DNA of 64,000 nt from Paludisphaera mucosa (GTDB lineage: Bacteria; Planctomycetota; Planctomycetia; Isosphaerales; Isosphaeraceae): positions 1 through 64,000 of the forward strand of contig NZ_JARRAG010000005.1 of the NCBI RefSeq assembly GCF_029589435.1. The letters are read 5' to 3'. The notes beneath the pieces were generated by a model. That model made no database searches. It had not been told where the DNA came from and saw only the letters and a program-made list of their open reading frames with translations. Of this stretch, positions 1 to 8,686 are shown in pieces. Within the stretch, counting starts at the first letter, position 1; each line of letters opens with the position of its first letter. The position numbers were made by a program, and so were the translations under genes.

Positions 1-1547
1 GCGAGCATCTCGCGCGCGCCGTCCTCGTCGGGGACCTCGACCGCCCGGCCGGCGTCGGCCTCCAGGCCGGCGAGCTCGGCGGCGACGGCCTCGCGCTCGC
101 GCCGCAGCCCCTGCAACTTCGATTTGGACTCGCGGACGTCGCGGTCGCCGAGCCCGGGGTCGTCCATCAGGAATCCGATCCGCCGCGTCAGCGAGCCGTC
201 CCGCGCCCGCAGCCCCGCGAGGCGGGCCGGGTCCGGGGCCTGCAGCGCGGCCGCCGCGGCGCGGCAGGCCGCCACGACCTCCGCCGCCAGGCCCTCGTCC
301 CTCCGGAGCCGGCGGGCCAGGGCCGCGCAGGTCAGGGTCAGGGCCAGGCCCCGGTTGAGCACCGAGCAGAGGGGCTTCAGGGCCTTGCCCGTCGCCTGGC
401 AGTCCTTGCAGATCATCATCTTGCCGTGGCCGCCGCCGGCGTACATCCTGCGGCCGTGCGCGGCGCAGAAGAAAAGGCCGGCCAGGGTCCTGGGCCGGGA
501 GCGGCGGTCGCCGTCGCGGGGCTTGCGGCCGGCGGCGCGGCGGTCCCCTTCGCCGAGCCGGACCTGGGCCCGGAACCAGAGGTCGTCGGGGACGATCCGC
601 AGGGGTTCCCACTGGGCCGACATCAGGGGCTCGTCCCTGCGGACCTGGACGACGTAGTCCTCCCGGCCCTTGTAGACGGACTGGTAGCGGCCGTATTCCC
701 ACGCCCCCCGGTATCGGCCGTTGGCCAGGAGCCGGCGGACCGACGCCTGGGACCAGCCGGCGACGAGCTTGGGGTTGAGGGGGGCCGTCGGCTCGTCGTT
801 GAGGCGGCGCGCGACCTCGGCGATCGAGACGCCGTCGCGGGCGTACCATTCGAACGCCCGCGCCACCCAGGGGGCGGCCTCGGGGTCGACCTCGTAGCGG
901 CGGGCGGGCAGTCCTTTCTTGGTGACCCGGCCCTCGATCGCGCGGCCGACGTAGCCGAAGCCCACCGCGCCGTGGACCAGGCCCAGCGCGAACAGGCCCT
1001 CCTGGCCGGCGCGGATGTGGCCGGAGGCCGCGGCGACGACGACCTCGTCGACCATGGAGTTGGCGTGCAGCATCAGCGACCAGCGTTCGCCGTCGGCCGT
1101 GTCGATGCCGCTCGAGGTGAAGACGCAGCGCACGCCGCGTTCGACGATCTCCTCGCGGACGAACTGCAGCGACCGGTAGGACCTGCGCGAGAGCCGGTTG
1201 GTGGCGAAGATGAGGACGACCTGCAAGGCGCCGCGCCGGGCAAGGAGGGCGCGGAGCCGGTCGAAGCCGGGGCGGCGGTCCTTGCAGCCCCGGACGGCGG
1301 CGTCGTAGCAGACGTGCTCCCGGGGCACGAAGACCTTGAGCTTGAGGGCCGCCTCGAGGACGGACCGGACCTGGTCGCCGATGCTGCCCTGGGTCCTGGT
1401 GGAATAGCGTGCGTAGATCGCGCCGACGAGCTCGCACTCGTCGCGGGGGAGCCGGCGGTGGGCGTCGGCGATCAGGCCGTCGATCTCGATCTCGAGCTCG
1501 ACGTCGCGGGGGGCGGGGTGCCCGTCCGGGGATGCTGGGCGGCGCAT
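1..1547 (-). CDS. large serine recombinase, 3' end outside window
   Basis: Site-specific recombinase of the large serine family, which integrates and excises mobile elements. The N-terminal catalytic domain shows the nucleophile context AIYARYSTRTQG and the arginine motif NRLSRRSYR. A recombinase domain follows (GFGYVGRAIEG, then GVSIAEVARRLND). After it comes a zinc beta-ribbon of the form FFCAAHGRRM...MMICKDC. The C-terminal coiled-coil part runs off the left edge. The ATG at 1547 is preceded by AAGGAGAAGAG, a strong ribosome binding site. It probably belongs to an integrative element together with the two co-oriented genes upstream. Family assignment is secure; which element it mobilises is inference. 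Confidence 0.93.
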   Translation of the reverse strand, partial: MRRPASPDGHPAPRDVELEIEIDGLIADAHRRLPRDECELVGAIYARYSTRTQGSIGDQVRSVLEAALKLKVFVPREHVCYDAAVRGCKDRRPGFDRLRALLARRGALQVVLIFATNRLSRRSYRSLQFVREEIVERGVRCVFTSSGIDTADGERWSLMLHANSMVDEVVVAAASGHIRAGQEGLFALGLVHGAVGFGYVGRAIEGRVTKKGLPARRYEVDPEAAPWVARAFEWYARDGVSIAEVARRLNDEPTAPLNPKLVAGWSQASVRRLLANGRYRGAWEYGRYQSVYKGREDYVVQVRRDEPLMSAQWEPLRIVPDDLWFRAQVRLGEGDRRAAGRKPRDGDRRSRPRTLAGLFFCAAHGRRMYAGGGHGKMMICKDCQATGKALKPLCSVLNRGLALTLTCAALARRLRRDEGLAAEVVAACRAAAAALQAPDPARLAGLRARDGSLTRRIGFLMDDPGLGDRDVRESKSKLQGLRREREAVAAELAGLEADAGRAVEVPDEDGAREML

Positions 1548-1774
1548 GTCTCTTCTCCTTGGGGTCGGGCGGGTCCGTGCGCGTCCGGAAGGTGTCGCGC
1601 CCCGGAAATCGCCGAGCGGCGGGCCCGAGGCCCCGCCCGACGCGCCGATCTTCGCAGGGCGCGCGCAACGGTACGGGGCCCCGAGATCCGGATTCTCGGG
1701 GCCCCGCGGGATTCCGACCTTCGAGGGCGGGCGCGACGGGGCCGGGGGCCTCCCGGCGGGCGGGGGATCCGGCG

Positions 1775-2812
1775 TCAGGGGCGGGCGTCGGGGGGGGGCG
1801 TCGGGGTCGCGGGCCTACGCCTGAGGCGGGCGGAGGCCGCCTTGCGCCACTTGCGGACCCGATTCTCGTGGAGGGGGAGCGACCCGGCCAGGCCGCGGAC
1901 GAGGTCGGCCACGAACCCCGAGGTCCGCCTCGCCGTCCGATAGCGCGCCGAGGCGACGCGCTCCCAGTGCAGGATCTCGAACATGCGCGCCAGCCCCGCG
2001 TGGCCGGGGGGGCCCGCGGCGGCGTCGGCGAGGCCGGAGGCGAGGGCCTGCGCCCGATGCGCCCGGCGGACGTCCCGGAGCAGACGCGCGTCGCCGTCGA
2101 GGTCGTGGTGGAACGGGATGAAGACGTGGACGCCGAGGGCGCGCGGGGCGGTCGACGCGGGCGGGGCGCCCGAGACGACGGGGCCCAGGGGCTCGGGCAG
2201 GTCCCACGTCGCGGCCCCCGCGAGCGCCCAGCGGTCGCAGAATCCGGCGAAGGCCGTCGCGAAGGCGCCCGCCGCCCCCGGCCCCGCGTCGAGGCCGTCG
2301 CGACGGATCGGGAGCCTGGGGCGGGCGTCTTCCGGCAGGGCGGCCCACCGAACCCGCTGGGCCTCGAAGTCGCGGACGAAGGCGGGGTCGGTGACCAGCC
2401 GCGCCGCGCAGGCCTTGAGGCGGAGGTCGGGGTCCCCGAGGCGGCGGCCGTCGGCCTCCGAGTCCCTCGATCGGACCGAGGCGCGGGCGGCCGGCTCGGC
2501 GGAGCCGGGGGCGAGGAATCGATAGGCGACGGGAGTCCCGTCGCGGTGGAAGCCCGGGGCGGAGGCGCGCCGGCACAGCCCTGCGAGCGCCCGTTCGGCC
2601 GCCCGGGCGGGGGCGTCGATGTGCTTGGCGGCCGCCAGCGTTTCGATCAGGCCCTCCGGGAGGCCGTACACGGGGCCCTCCCGGGGGAGCTTTTCCAGCC
2701 AGGGCGCATGGCGCTCGCAGAATCGGGCCCACGGGCTAGGATTCGAAGGGTCGGGGGCGGGGGGCCGCCGCGGGCGTCCCGGGGCCGGCTCATCCGGGGG
2801 GGCGGTGCTCAT
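1775..2812 (-). CDS. hypothetical protein, 345 aa, upstream of the recombinase
   Basis: I do not recognise a family. The N-terminus (about 30 residues) is Pro/Arg rich. The middle has a well-conserved look (PVYGLPEGLIETLAAAKHID, then HVFIPFHHDLDGDARLL), and the C-terminus is basic with a helical stretch LPLHENRVRKWRKAA that could bind DNA. The ATG at 2812 is chosen because it lies just inside the end of the preceding small gene (stop at 2790), suggesting translational coupling; the frame stays open further upstream without a better start. With its neighbours it probably forms a three-gene minus-strand operon ending in the serine recombinase, so an accessory role in the same mobile element is plausible but unproven. 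Confidence 0.6.
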   Translation of the reverse strand: MSTAPPDEPAPGRPRRPPAPDPSNPSPWARFCERHAPWLEKLPREGPVYGLPEGLIETLAAAKHIDAPARAAERALAGLCRRASAPGFHRDGTPVAYRFLAPGSAEPAARASVRSRDSEADGRRLGDPDLRLKACAARLVTDPAFVRDFEAQRVRWAALPEDARPRLPIRRDGLDAGPGAAGAFATAFAGFCDRWALAGAATWDLPEPLGPVVSGAPPASTAPRALGVHVFIPFHHDLDGDARLLRDVRRAHRAQALASGLADAAAGPPGHAGLARMFEILHWERVASARYRTARRTSGFVADLVRGLAGSLPLHENRVRKWRKAASARLRRRPATPTPPPDARP

Positions 2813-3023
2813 GGTCGGGAGTCCTCGCGGCCTCGGGCCCGCCGGCGGGGGGCCGGCCCCCCTCGCCGCGGCGTTCGAGCAGCCAGCGGCGGGCGAGGAT
2901 CCGGCCCAGGAGCCCGACCAGGCGCTCGCGTCGCGGGTCGGCCGCGTCGGCCGGGCGGGGGGGGGCCGGCGGGGGCGCGGCGTCGGACGTCTCCGGGGCG
3001 TTCGTTTCGAAGGGGGATTCCAT
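2790..3023 (-). CDS. small hypothetical protein, 77 aa
   Basis: Short protein with an acidic, proline-rich first half (ETNAPETSDAAPPPAPPRP) and a basic amphipathic helix-like segment (DPRRERLVGLLGRILARRW). The ATG at 3023 has AGGAG eight bases upstream. Its end overlaps the start of the 345-aa gene by about 23 bases, which suggests an operon with that gene and the serine recombinase. No family recognised. The ribosome binding site and the overlap are the main reasons to believe it is real. Confidence 0.5.
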   Translation of the reverse strand: MESPFETNAPETSDAAPPPAPPRPADAADPRRERLVGLLGRILARRWLLERRGEGGRPPAGGPEAARTPDHEHRPPG

Positions 3024-3317
3024 CGGGATTCTCCTCGGGGATGGGACGCCGCCCGCGCGGCCCGCGCCCCGGGCGGGGCGGTCCGGGTCGCGGGGCGGAG
3101 GCCTTCGCATGGATCCATGAAGACGACGCGGAAAGGACTGCGATCGAGCGGCGTCCGGCCGTCGCGGAGGATGACGCGCGGCGCGCCCGATCATGGGTGC
3201 GGCCGGGCCGGGCCGTCAAGCCCGGCCCGGGGGACGATCCGGACGCCGCGGGCGCGGGCCCTCAAGGGCCCGCGCCCGCGCGATTCTCCTTCGACGCCCG
3301 AGGAAGGCCGGGGGGCG

Positions 3318-4421
3318 TCACGACGCGACGGCGAGCCGGGCGGCGTCGGCCCCCTCCCCGGGCCCGAGCTCCGCGGCCCCGGCGGGCGCGGGGGCGGCGA
3401 GGCCTTCGAGGTCCCAGCCGCGGCGGTGCAGGTTTTCGAGCTCGGCCGCCGGGAACCAGGCCGGCCGCGGCTGGGTCGAGGCGACGATCGGCCGGAGGGG
3501 GTCGAGCAGGGCCGCCATGAGGTCGGCCGGCGCGTACGCGACCAGGGCCGAGAGCCGCCCGCGCATCGCCTCGCAGAGCGCGAGGCGGTCCCCGGGCGTG
3601 AACTCGGCGGCGTCGGCCAGCCGGGCCGCCGCGGCGTCGACCCGGGCGCGGTCGTCGCGGCGGTCGCGCGGCCCCAGCAGGCCGAATCGTTTGTAGATCT
3701 CGAGGGCCGGGTTCGGCGCCTCGAGCCCGCCCAGCCGCGCGGTCGCGGCGTAGACCGCCGCGCCGCCCGGGGGGCGGAGGGGCCGCCCGCCTTCCACGTC
3801 GATCGCGCCCGGGGCCCCCTCGGCGGACGAGGACAGGTACTCGACCGGATAGAGGAAGCGGTCCCGCCGGCCCGGGATCCGGAGCACCGCGGGGACGCCC
3901 TCCCAGGCCTCGCGGACCTGGGACGGGGCGGGATCGCCGCCGAAGGCCCGGGCGAGCCGCGCGGCGAACTCGGCCGACCGCCGGGGTCGGACGCGGGCCG
4001 CGTAGCCCAGGTACGTCCTGGGGATCGGCGGGGCCGCGGCCGGGGCCGAGGGCCGGCGGCGGGCGATCATGTCGGCGACGCGGCGGGCCAGGTCGCCCAG
4101 CGGCGAGTCGTCGGCCCGGAGGGAGGCCGGCGAGCGGTCGCGCAGGGAGAGGTCCCAGGCCCCCTGGACGTCGTCGGCCCCGAGCGCGACGACGCCGGCG
4201 TCGTCGACGCGGGGCTGCAGGCAGGCCAGGATCGGCCGGCCGCCGGCCTCGCGGACGAGCCAGAGCCGGAGGTCGGCCGCGCGTTCGAACGGGCCGCCGA
4301 AGCGGGGGGCGTCCCACCGCGTCCACACCGCGGCCGCGCGGCCGGCGGCCTTTTCGAACCAGCTGGGATCGGTGAAGCGGAAGTCGAAAAAGTCGCTGCG
4401 GATCCGGGTCTTGCGGGGCAT
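3318..4421 (-). CDS. hypothetical protein, 367 aa
   Basis: Unrecognised protein. Visible landmarks are an N-terminal segment RIRSDFFDFRFTDPSWFEK, a central part YLGYAARVRPRRSAEFAARL, and EYLSSSAEGAPGAIDVEGG; there is no signal peptide or membrane segment. The ATG at 4421 follows CGAAAGGCCCGACG, a fair ribosome binding site. It is divergently oriented to the decayed ATPase gene at 5106, so the spacer between them probably carries both promoters. Codon use is the usual strong G/C third-position bias, and open frames on the opposite strand in this stretch are shadows. Confidence 0.6.
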   Translation of the reverse strand: MPRKTRIRSDFFDFRFTDPSWFEKAAGRAAAVWTRWDAPRFGGPFERAADLRLWLVREAGGRPILACLQPRVDDAGVVALGADDVQGAWDLSLRDRSPASLRADDSPLGDLARRVADMIARRRPSAPAAAPPIPRTYLGYAARVRPRRSAEFAARLARAFGGDPAPSQVREAWEGVPAVLRIPGRRDRFLYPVEYLSSSAEGAPGAIDVEGGRPLRPPGGAAVYAATARLGGLEAPNPALEIYKRFGLLGPRDRRDDRARVDAAAARLADAAEFTPGDRLALCEAMRGRLSALVAYAPADLMAALLDPLRPIVASTQPRPAWFPAAELENLHRRGWDLEGLAAPAPAGAAELGPGEGADAARLAVAS

Positions 4422-5105
4422 CGTCGGGCCTTTCGTCGGTGGGTCGGGTCGTTCCGCGGCCGCTCGCTAAGCGGCTCCAGGTCTGTATGACGCGGATTCC
4501 GCCGCGATTCAGGCCCCGCGGAGCGGATTCGAGGCGCGATCAAGCCCGCCGAGCGTCGATACGGACCGGGGTCGCCCGATCGAGGTCGCGCCGGCCGCAG
4601 CGCGAATGCCGACCTTCGGACGCGGTCCGGAATCGGTGGATCCGCCGCCCCTTGAGCGTCCGTCCCCAAGGGTCGATTTGAATGTCGAGATACTCGGGCC
4701 GCCCTCGGTCGGGCCCGCCCCGGGATCGGTATCCGAGGCCGAGACGCCCGATTCGAAAGGCGCGGAAGGGGGGCGTGGAGAAGGCCGCGGGCGCCGCGAG
4801 TCGGGCGGCCCCGGCCACGACCCCGGGCGGGGAGTCGGCTCCCCGCGGCCTCCGACCCGGCTTTGAAGCGGCCGATGCCTACGGACCGGGCGGCGTCGAG
4901 GAAGGCGAGGCGCTCGGGCGTGGAGATCGCGTCGTCCCGTCCCGAGGCCGAGACGCCCGCACGCGGCATGTTCGACGAGGCGGCGTGGAGGAAGCCGGGC
5001 GGCCGACTCCGGCGTCCGGCGCGCCCGCCGACGCGATCCGGGGGCGGCTCGGCGATCCGCCCCGGGCCGGTCGGTCCCGGCCCCGACCTTTCGAGGAGGC
5101 GATCC
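4422..5105. other. 684-bp spacer between divergent genes
   Basis: No convincing gene. Several short open frames cross it in different phases but none has a ribosome binding site plus recognisable protein. Its right end holds the Shine-Dalgarno AGGAGG (about 5093-5098) for the GTG start at 5106. It presumably contains the two divergent promoters, but I see no clear -35/-10 pair. Confidence 0.5.
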
Positions 5106-6055
5106 GTGGACGGACGTACCACCCTGGAATACATCGTCGAGAACCGCTTCGCCCTGCTCGCCGACCTCGACCTGCGGCGGGCGATCGTCCGCGACCGCGT
5201 GCGCGGCGCGGCCGAGGGGGCTCGACGGGCCTGTACCTCTACGGCCGGCCGGGGACGGCCGAGACCTATATCGTGCGAAGCGTCCTCGAGGACGAGGTCC
5301 GCGAGATCTACACCTACCAGCGGGGGCATCTCAGGCCGCCGGGGCTGTTCGATCTGCTCGCCGAGCATCCCGACGAGGTGATCGTCCTGGACGACCTCGG
5401 CGCGGTCCTGAAGAGCCACGTGGCGCTGCAGATCCTCCCGGCCGCCCTGGAGCCGCCGACGTCCCGGGACCGCGTCCGGGCCGTGAAGCATCGCCGCCGG
5501 GGCGTTGAATCCAGGGTCGACTTCGGCGGATCGATCATCTGCATCTCCAACGTCGAGCTGCACGACGACGACCTGCCGGGGGCCTTCAAGAGCCGCGTCC
5601 AGACCCTGGACTACGACCCGAGCGACGCCCAGCTCGGGGCGCTGATGCTCGACGTCGCCTCCCGGGGCTGGCCGGCGCACCGGCCGGAGACGTCGCCCGA
5701 GAAGGCGCTGGAGGTGGCGGAGCACCTCATCGCCGAGATGATCCGGCTGGGCTGCCGCTTCGACGTGCGGCTGCTGGTCGGCAAGGCCCTGCCGGACTAC
5801 CAGCAGTGGGCGGACGGCGAGGCCGAGAGCGATCGGCGGGACCTGGTCACGTCCTCCATCGGGGAGCGCCTGGGCGCCGTCCGGCGCGAGGCCGTGCCGG
5901 CCGCGACGCGCGAGGCCCGGATGGCGGAGGATCGCGCGGCCGCGCGGCGGATCTTCGAGGCCCATCCGAGTCGCGAAGGGCGGGCCGAGGCCTGGATCGC
6001 GCTGACCGGCAAGTCGGAGCGGGCGTATTACCGGCGCCTGGCGGAGACGAGTTGA
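5106..6055 (+). pseudogene. AAA-type ATPase, frameshifted and with altered Walker A
   Basis: The product would be a P-loop ATPase of about 316 aa. The GTG at 5106 is preceded by a strong AGGAGG and opens with VDGRTTLEYIVENRFALLAD. At about 5214-5222 a G-run is one base short, so the reading frame shifts; the rest (GLYLYGRPGTAETYIVRS onwards) continues in another frame to 6055. The P-loop reads GRPGTAET where GxxGxxK(S/T) is expected, so the catalytic lysine is a glutamate (GAG for AAG). Walker B (VIVLDDL) and a sensor-like segment (GSIICISNVEL) are intact. The C-terminus ends in a helical part (RAYYRRLAETS). Two independent lesions argue for a dead gene; a sequencing error could explain the frameshift but not the substitution. 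Confidence 0.7.
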
Positions 6056-6074
6056 CGTTTTCCGGGGGCGTCAA
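6052..6074 (+). terminator. possible weak stem-loop at the end of the ATPase remnant
   Basis: TTGACG at 6052-6057 pairs with CGTCAA at 6069-6074 across an 11-base loop, overlapping the stop codon. There is no T-run after it, so a terminator role is only a guess. Confidence 0.25.
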
Positions 6075-6539
6075 TCCGTCAAACCGTCGAAGCCCGCGCG
6101 ACCCGAGGGGCGCGCGGAGCGGCCCGGGGGCCGAGGGAGGTTCGACTCGAAGCCCGCGCCGAAACGGGCGGCGCGTCCGCCGTACCGGCTCGCCGGCGCA
6201 GCGAATCACGGCACATCCCCGCCGCCGCCCGGTATGCGAGCGTGATGGAGCAGGAACTCGGAGGGCGGCCGCGGTACGGCGTCGTCGCGATTCGAGTCCG
6301 AGGCGCCGGCGGTCGTCCGGCGGATTCGCGAGCATGAGATGGGGCTCGACGACGGGCTTCCCGCCAGGCGATCCGTCTGGAAACGTCGGCCTGCGATCGG
6401 CGGGGGAACCGTCGGCGAACCGGCGCATGATCGGCTTCTCGACGCCCGTGCAAACGCCCGAGAAATCAAGAATCTCGTCGCGGCGGAGGGACCGCCGGGG
6501 CGGCAGAACGAGGCCGAAACCCTCCTGCTGGTGGGAACC
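6056..6539. other. 484-bp stretch without a supported gene
   Basis: Several short frames are open but none has a recognisable product or start. It may contain eroded sequence belonging to the two pseudogenes on either side. Confidence 0.4.
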
Positions 6540-7098
6540 CCAAGAAGACTCCGCGAACCGAGAGCGACCGACTCGTCTTCGGCCCGTACCGAGCCCCCCG
6601 ATGCCGCGTCGGGAAGGCGCTGGAGTGCGAGGCCCGAGGACGCACCGTCGTCGTCGCCGGGATGAGCGACGCCCCCATTCAATGGCCCTACGCGAAAAAG
6701 CGAGGCAACCGCTCGCTCATCCTCTGCGGCGACCTGGTGAAGGCCGTCGGCTTGGAATCGAAGACGGCGATCGCCCACCATTGGGGCGTCTCCGTCACGA
6801 CGGTCAGGCTCTGGCGTCCTGCTCTGGGGTGCCCGCCCAGACCGTCGGCTCCTTCAGGCTCAGGCGGCACTACATCACCATCGGAAGGGAAATCTCCCGC
6901 TCGCCGGAATCCCGGGCCAAGATGAGCGCCGCCCACGCCCATCGACAGCCGTGCCCCCAGTTCCACGCCGCGGCTTTGGAGGCGGCCAAACGGCCGAAGT
7001 CCGAAGCCTGGAAGAAAGCCCTGTCGGAGCGGATGAAACGGGAATGGGCCGAGGGGACTCGCCGCAACCCATTCGGCAGGAGCGGCGATGCCGAGTAA
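6540..7098 (+). pseudogene. frameshifted helix-turn-helix protein
   Basis: Remnant of a small DNA-binding protein. One frame reads RLVFGPYRAPRCRVGKALEC, then MSDAPIQWPYAKKRGNRSLI and the HTH-like VGLESKTAIAHHWGVSVTTVRLW. At about 6826 (CTGGGGTG) one base appears missing and the protein continues in another frame as GVPAQTVGSFRLRRHYITIG to the end at 7098 (EWAEGTRRNPFGRSGDAE). The upstream part lacks an in-frame ATG or GTG after the stop near 6426, so the 5' end is also damaged. I recall a planctomycete family with this layout (GPYRxP, WP, WGVxxxTVxxWRxALG, repeated KARDPERR-like basic helices), but that is from memory. An ATG at 6662 gives the shorter intact part. Confidence 0.55.
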
Positions 7099-7116
7099 TC
7101 ACATGGCTTCGGAGGC

Positions 7117-7140
7117 GGCCGATTCGCAGCGGAATCGGCC
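7117..7140. other. perfect 9-bp hairpin
   Basis: GGCCGATTC (7117-7125) pairs with GAATCGGCC (7132-7140) around a 6-base loop. It lies between the HTH remnant and the start of the 92-aa gene at 7153, overlapping that gene's leader, so it could end the upstream transcript or affect translation. No T-run follows. Confidence 0.5.
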
Positions 7141-7152
7141 AAGGGGTGAGAC

Positions 7153-7431
7153 ATGGCGAAACCGCATCCGGGGAACGGTTCGGGCAGGTTCGGGGTCGGC
7201 GTCCACGACATGGGGGGATGGGTCCAGGTGAAGGCCGACGGCCGTCCGGCCGGCCCGGATGAGCTGGCCGTGTATCTCTCGCACCGGCTCGCGGAGCGGT
7301 TCCGCGAGAACGCCCAGCTTCGACTCCTGTGCGTCGTGCCGGTCAGCAAAGACGGGACGACGGTCGAGCTCCACGCCTGGTACGAGCAACACGTCTTCCC
7401 GGATAAGAGCCCCCTGGCTCGCGGGCAATGA
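7153..7431 (+). CDS. small hypothetical protein, 92 aa
   Basis: Unrecognised by formal family; it resembles small planctomycete proteins with an HDMGG(W/Y)V start and an ELHAW motif (from memory). Visible: GVHDMGGWVQVKADGRPAGP, LAVYLSHRLAERFRENAQLR, and VPVSKDGTTVELHAWYEQHV. The alternation of short strands and one helix suggests a compact alpha/beta fold. The start at 7153 follows AAGGGGTGAGAC. It sits downstream of the HTH remnant and upstream of a toxin-antitoxin pair in the same direction, inside the accessory region. Confidence 0.6.
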   Translation: MAKPHPGNGSGRFGVGVHDMGGWVQVKADGRPAGPDELAVYLSHRLAERFRENAQLRLLCVVPVSKDGTTVELHAWYEQHVFPDKSPLARGQ

Positions 7432-7550
7432 GAGCTTAGGAATCCGCCTCCTCCTGATGAACATTCCTCCTGACCAGGTTTTTCGTTTATTGCGATTATA
7501 GCTCGCGTGTGCTAGCCTGGAGGGAGTCGAGAAAGAACGGAGGGGATGAT

Positions 7551-8003
7551 ATGCAGCTGCTCAACGGCAACGAGGTGATAACGCCGAGCAAAGCCGACGC
7601 GGCACTCGCCGAGGAATCGGGGCGAAAGCTCGCGGCCCATCTGGACCGCGACGCCGAGCTTCGCTTGGAAGTGAAGGGGACGAAGGAGGAGTTGAAGCTC
7701 CCCGCGACCGCGTTGCGGCTCCTCGTGCGTGTCCTGGCCGAGCTGGGGCGGGGGAACGCCATCACGCTCACCCCGCTCCGCGCCGAGCTGACGACGCAGC
7801 AGGCGGCCGACCTCCTGAACGTCTCCCGACCGCACCTGGTGAAGCTCCTCGACGAGGGGGCGATGCCGTCCACGAAGGTCGGCAGCCACCGGCGGGTCCT
7901 GCTCACGAACCTCATGGCCTATCGGGAGGAGTGGCACGCGAAGCGGCATGCCACCCTGGACGAACTCGCGGCGTTGAGCCAAGACCTCGAGATGGGCTAC
8001 TGA
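7551..8003 (+). CDS. HTH antitoxin of a PIN-domain toxin-antitoxin pair
   Basis: Antitoxin-like DNA-binding protein of 150 aa. The C-terminal half carries an excisionase-type (MerR-like HTH_17) domain: LTTQQAADLLNVSRPHLVKL followed by the wing LLDEGAMPSTKVGSHRRVLL. The N-terminal half is acidic and lysine-rich. I chose ATG 7551 over GTG 7509 because GGAGGGGATGAT sits directly in front. The PIN toxin gene begins 4 bases after its stop. The leader (about 7480-7550) is locally AT-rich (TTTTTCGTTTATTGCGATTATAG) and probably holds the promoter. Autoregulation by the HTH domain is expected from family knowledge. Confidence 0.8.
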   Translation: MQLLNGNEVITPSKADAALAEESGRKLAAHLDRDAELRLEVKGTKEELKLPATALRLLVRVLAELGRGNAITLTPLRAELTTQQAADLLNVSRPHLVKLLDEGAMPSTKVGSHRRVLLTNLMAYREEWHAKRHATLDELAALSQDLEMGY

Positions 8004-8007
8004 CATC

Positions 8008-8574
8008 GTGGCCCCGAGAGTCCTTTACGACGCCTGCGTGCTCTATCCGGCACCGCTCCGCGACCTCCTCATGCGTCTCGCCCTTGCGAATCTGTTTCAG
8101 GCTCGCTGGACGGACGAAATCCATGACGAGTGGACGCGTAACGTGGCGGCAAACCGCCCCGACGTCTCGCCCGAGAGCCTGGCTCGCTGCCGCAGGCTGA
8201 TGAACGAGCACGTCCCGGACAGCCTGGTGACGGGCTACGAGTCGCTCATCCAGAGTCTCAGCCTTCCCGACCCGGACGACAGGCATGTGCTCGCGGCGGC
8301 GATTCACGGAGGTGCCGGGCTCATCGTGACGTTCAACCTGAGCGACTTCCCGGCCTCGGCCCTCGGCGGCTATTCCATCGAGGCGATTCACCCCGACGAG
8401 TTCCTCGCGAACCTCTGGGGCGAGTTCCCGGAGGCGGTGCTCGATGCGGTGAGCCGCCAGCGTGCCGGCCTGAAGAACCCGCCGAGGTCGGCGGGCGAGC
8501 TGCTGGCCACGCTCGAACAGTGCGGCCTCGCCGAGACGGTCGCTCGGCTGCGTGCCCACGCGGAAGAGATTTGA
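8008..8574 (+). CDS. PIN-domain ribonuclease toxin
   Basis: PIN-domain protein of 188 aa, expected to cleave RNA when released from its antitoxin. It opens with the typical strand and first acidic residue (RVLYDACVLYPAPLRDLLMR). Later acidic positions lie in LPDPDDRHVLAAAIHGGAGL and in VTFNLSDFPASAL, giving the four-acid PIN layout. The C-terminus is a helical extension (LLATLEQCGLAETVARLRAH). It starts with GTG four bases downstream of the antitoxin stop. The pair resembles HTH/PIN modules common on mobile DNA. All key residues appear present, so it is probably functional. Confidence 0.82.
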   Translation: MAPRVLYDACVLYPAPLRDLLMRLALANLFQARWTDEIHDEWTRNVAANRPDVSPESLARCRRLMNEHVPDSLVTGYESLIQSLSLPDPDDRHVLAAAIHGGAGLIVTFNLSDFPASALGGYSIEAIHPDEFLANLWGEFPEAVLDAVSRQRAGLKNPPRSAGELLATLEQCGLAETVARLRAHAEEI

Positions 8575-8588
8575 CGAACGGGCGAATC

Positions 8589-8628
8589 GTGCAGCAGCTT
8601 GCTGCACGAATTCGCTCGAAGCGAGTTC
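8589..8628. terminator. two adjacent hairpins between convergent genes
   Basis: GTGCAGCA/TGCTGCAC (8589-8607, 3-base loop) is perfect. GAATTCGCT/AGCGAGTTC (8608-8628, 3-base loop) has one mismatch. They lie between the PIN toxin (ending 8574) and the convergent helicase remnant (ending 8687), so a bidirectional terminator is likely, though there is no T-run. Confidence 0.5.
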
Positions 8629-8686
8629 CAGCCCTCGAGACGCGAGGACGGGCGACGTCCGGGCGGAATCCTCGCCGCCGGGGCGT

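Noticed and set aside
426-1943. 505-codon plus-strand frame at the left edge
   Set aside because: Shadow of the serine recombinase on the other strand.
4067-5965. 632-codon minus-strand frame
   Set aside because: Crosses a spacer and the ATPase remnant on the other strand; no recognisable protein.
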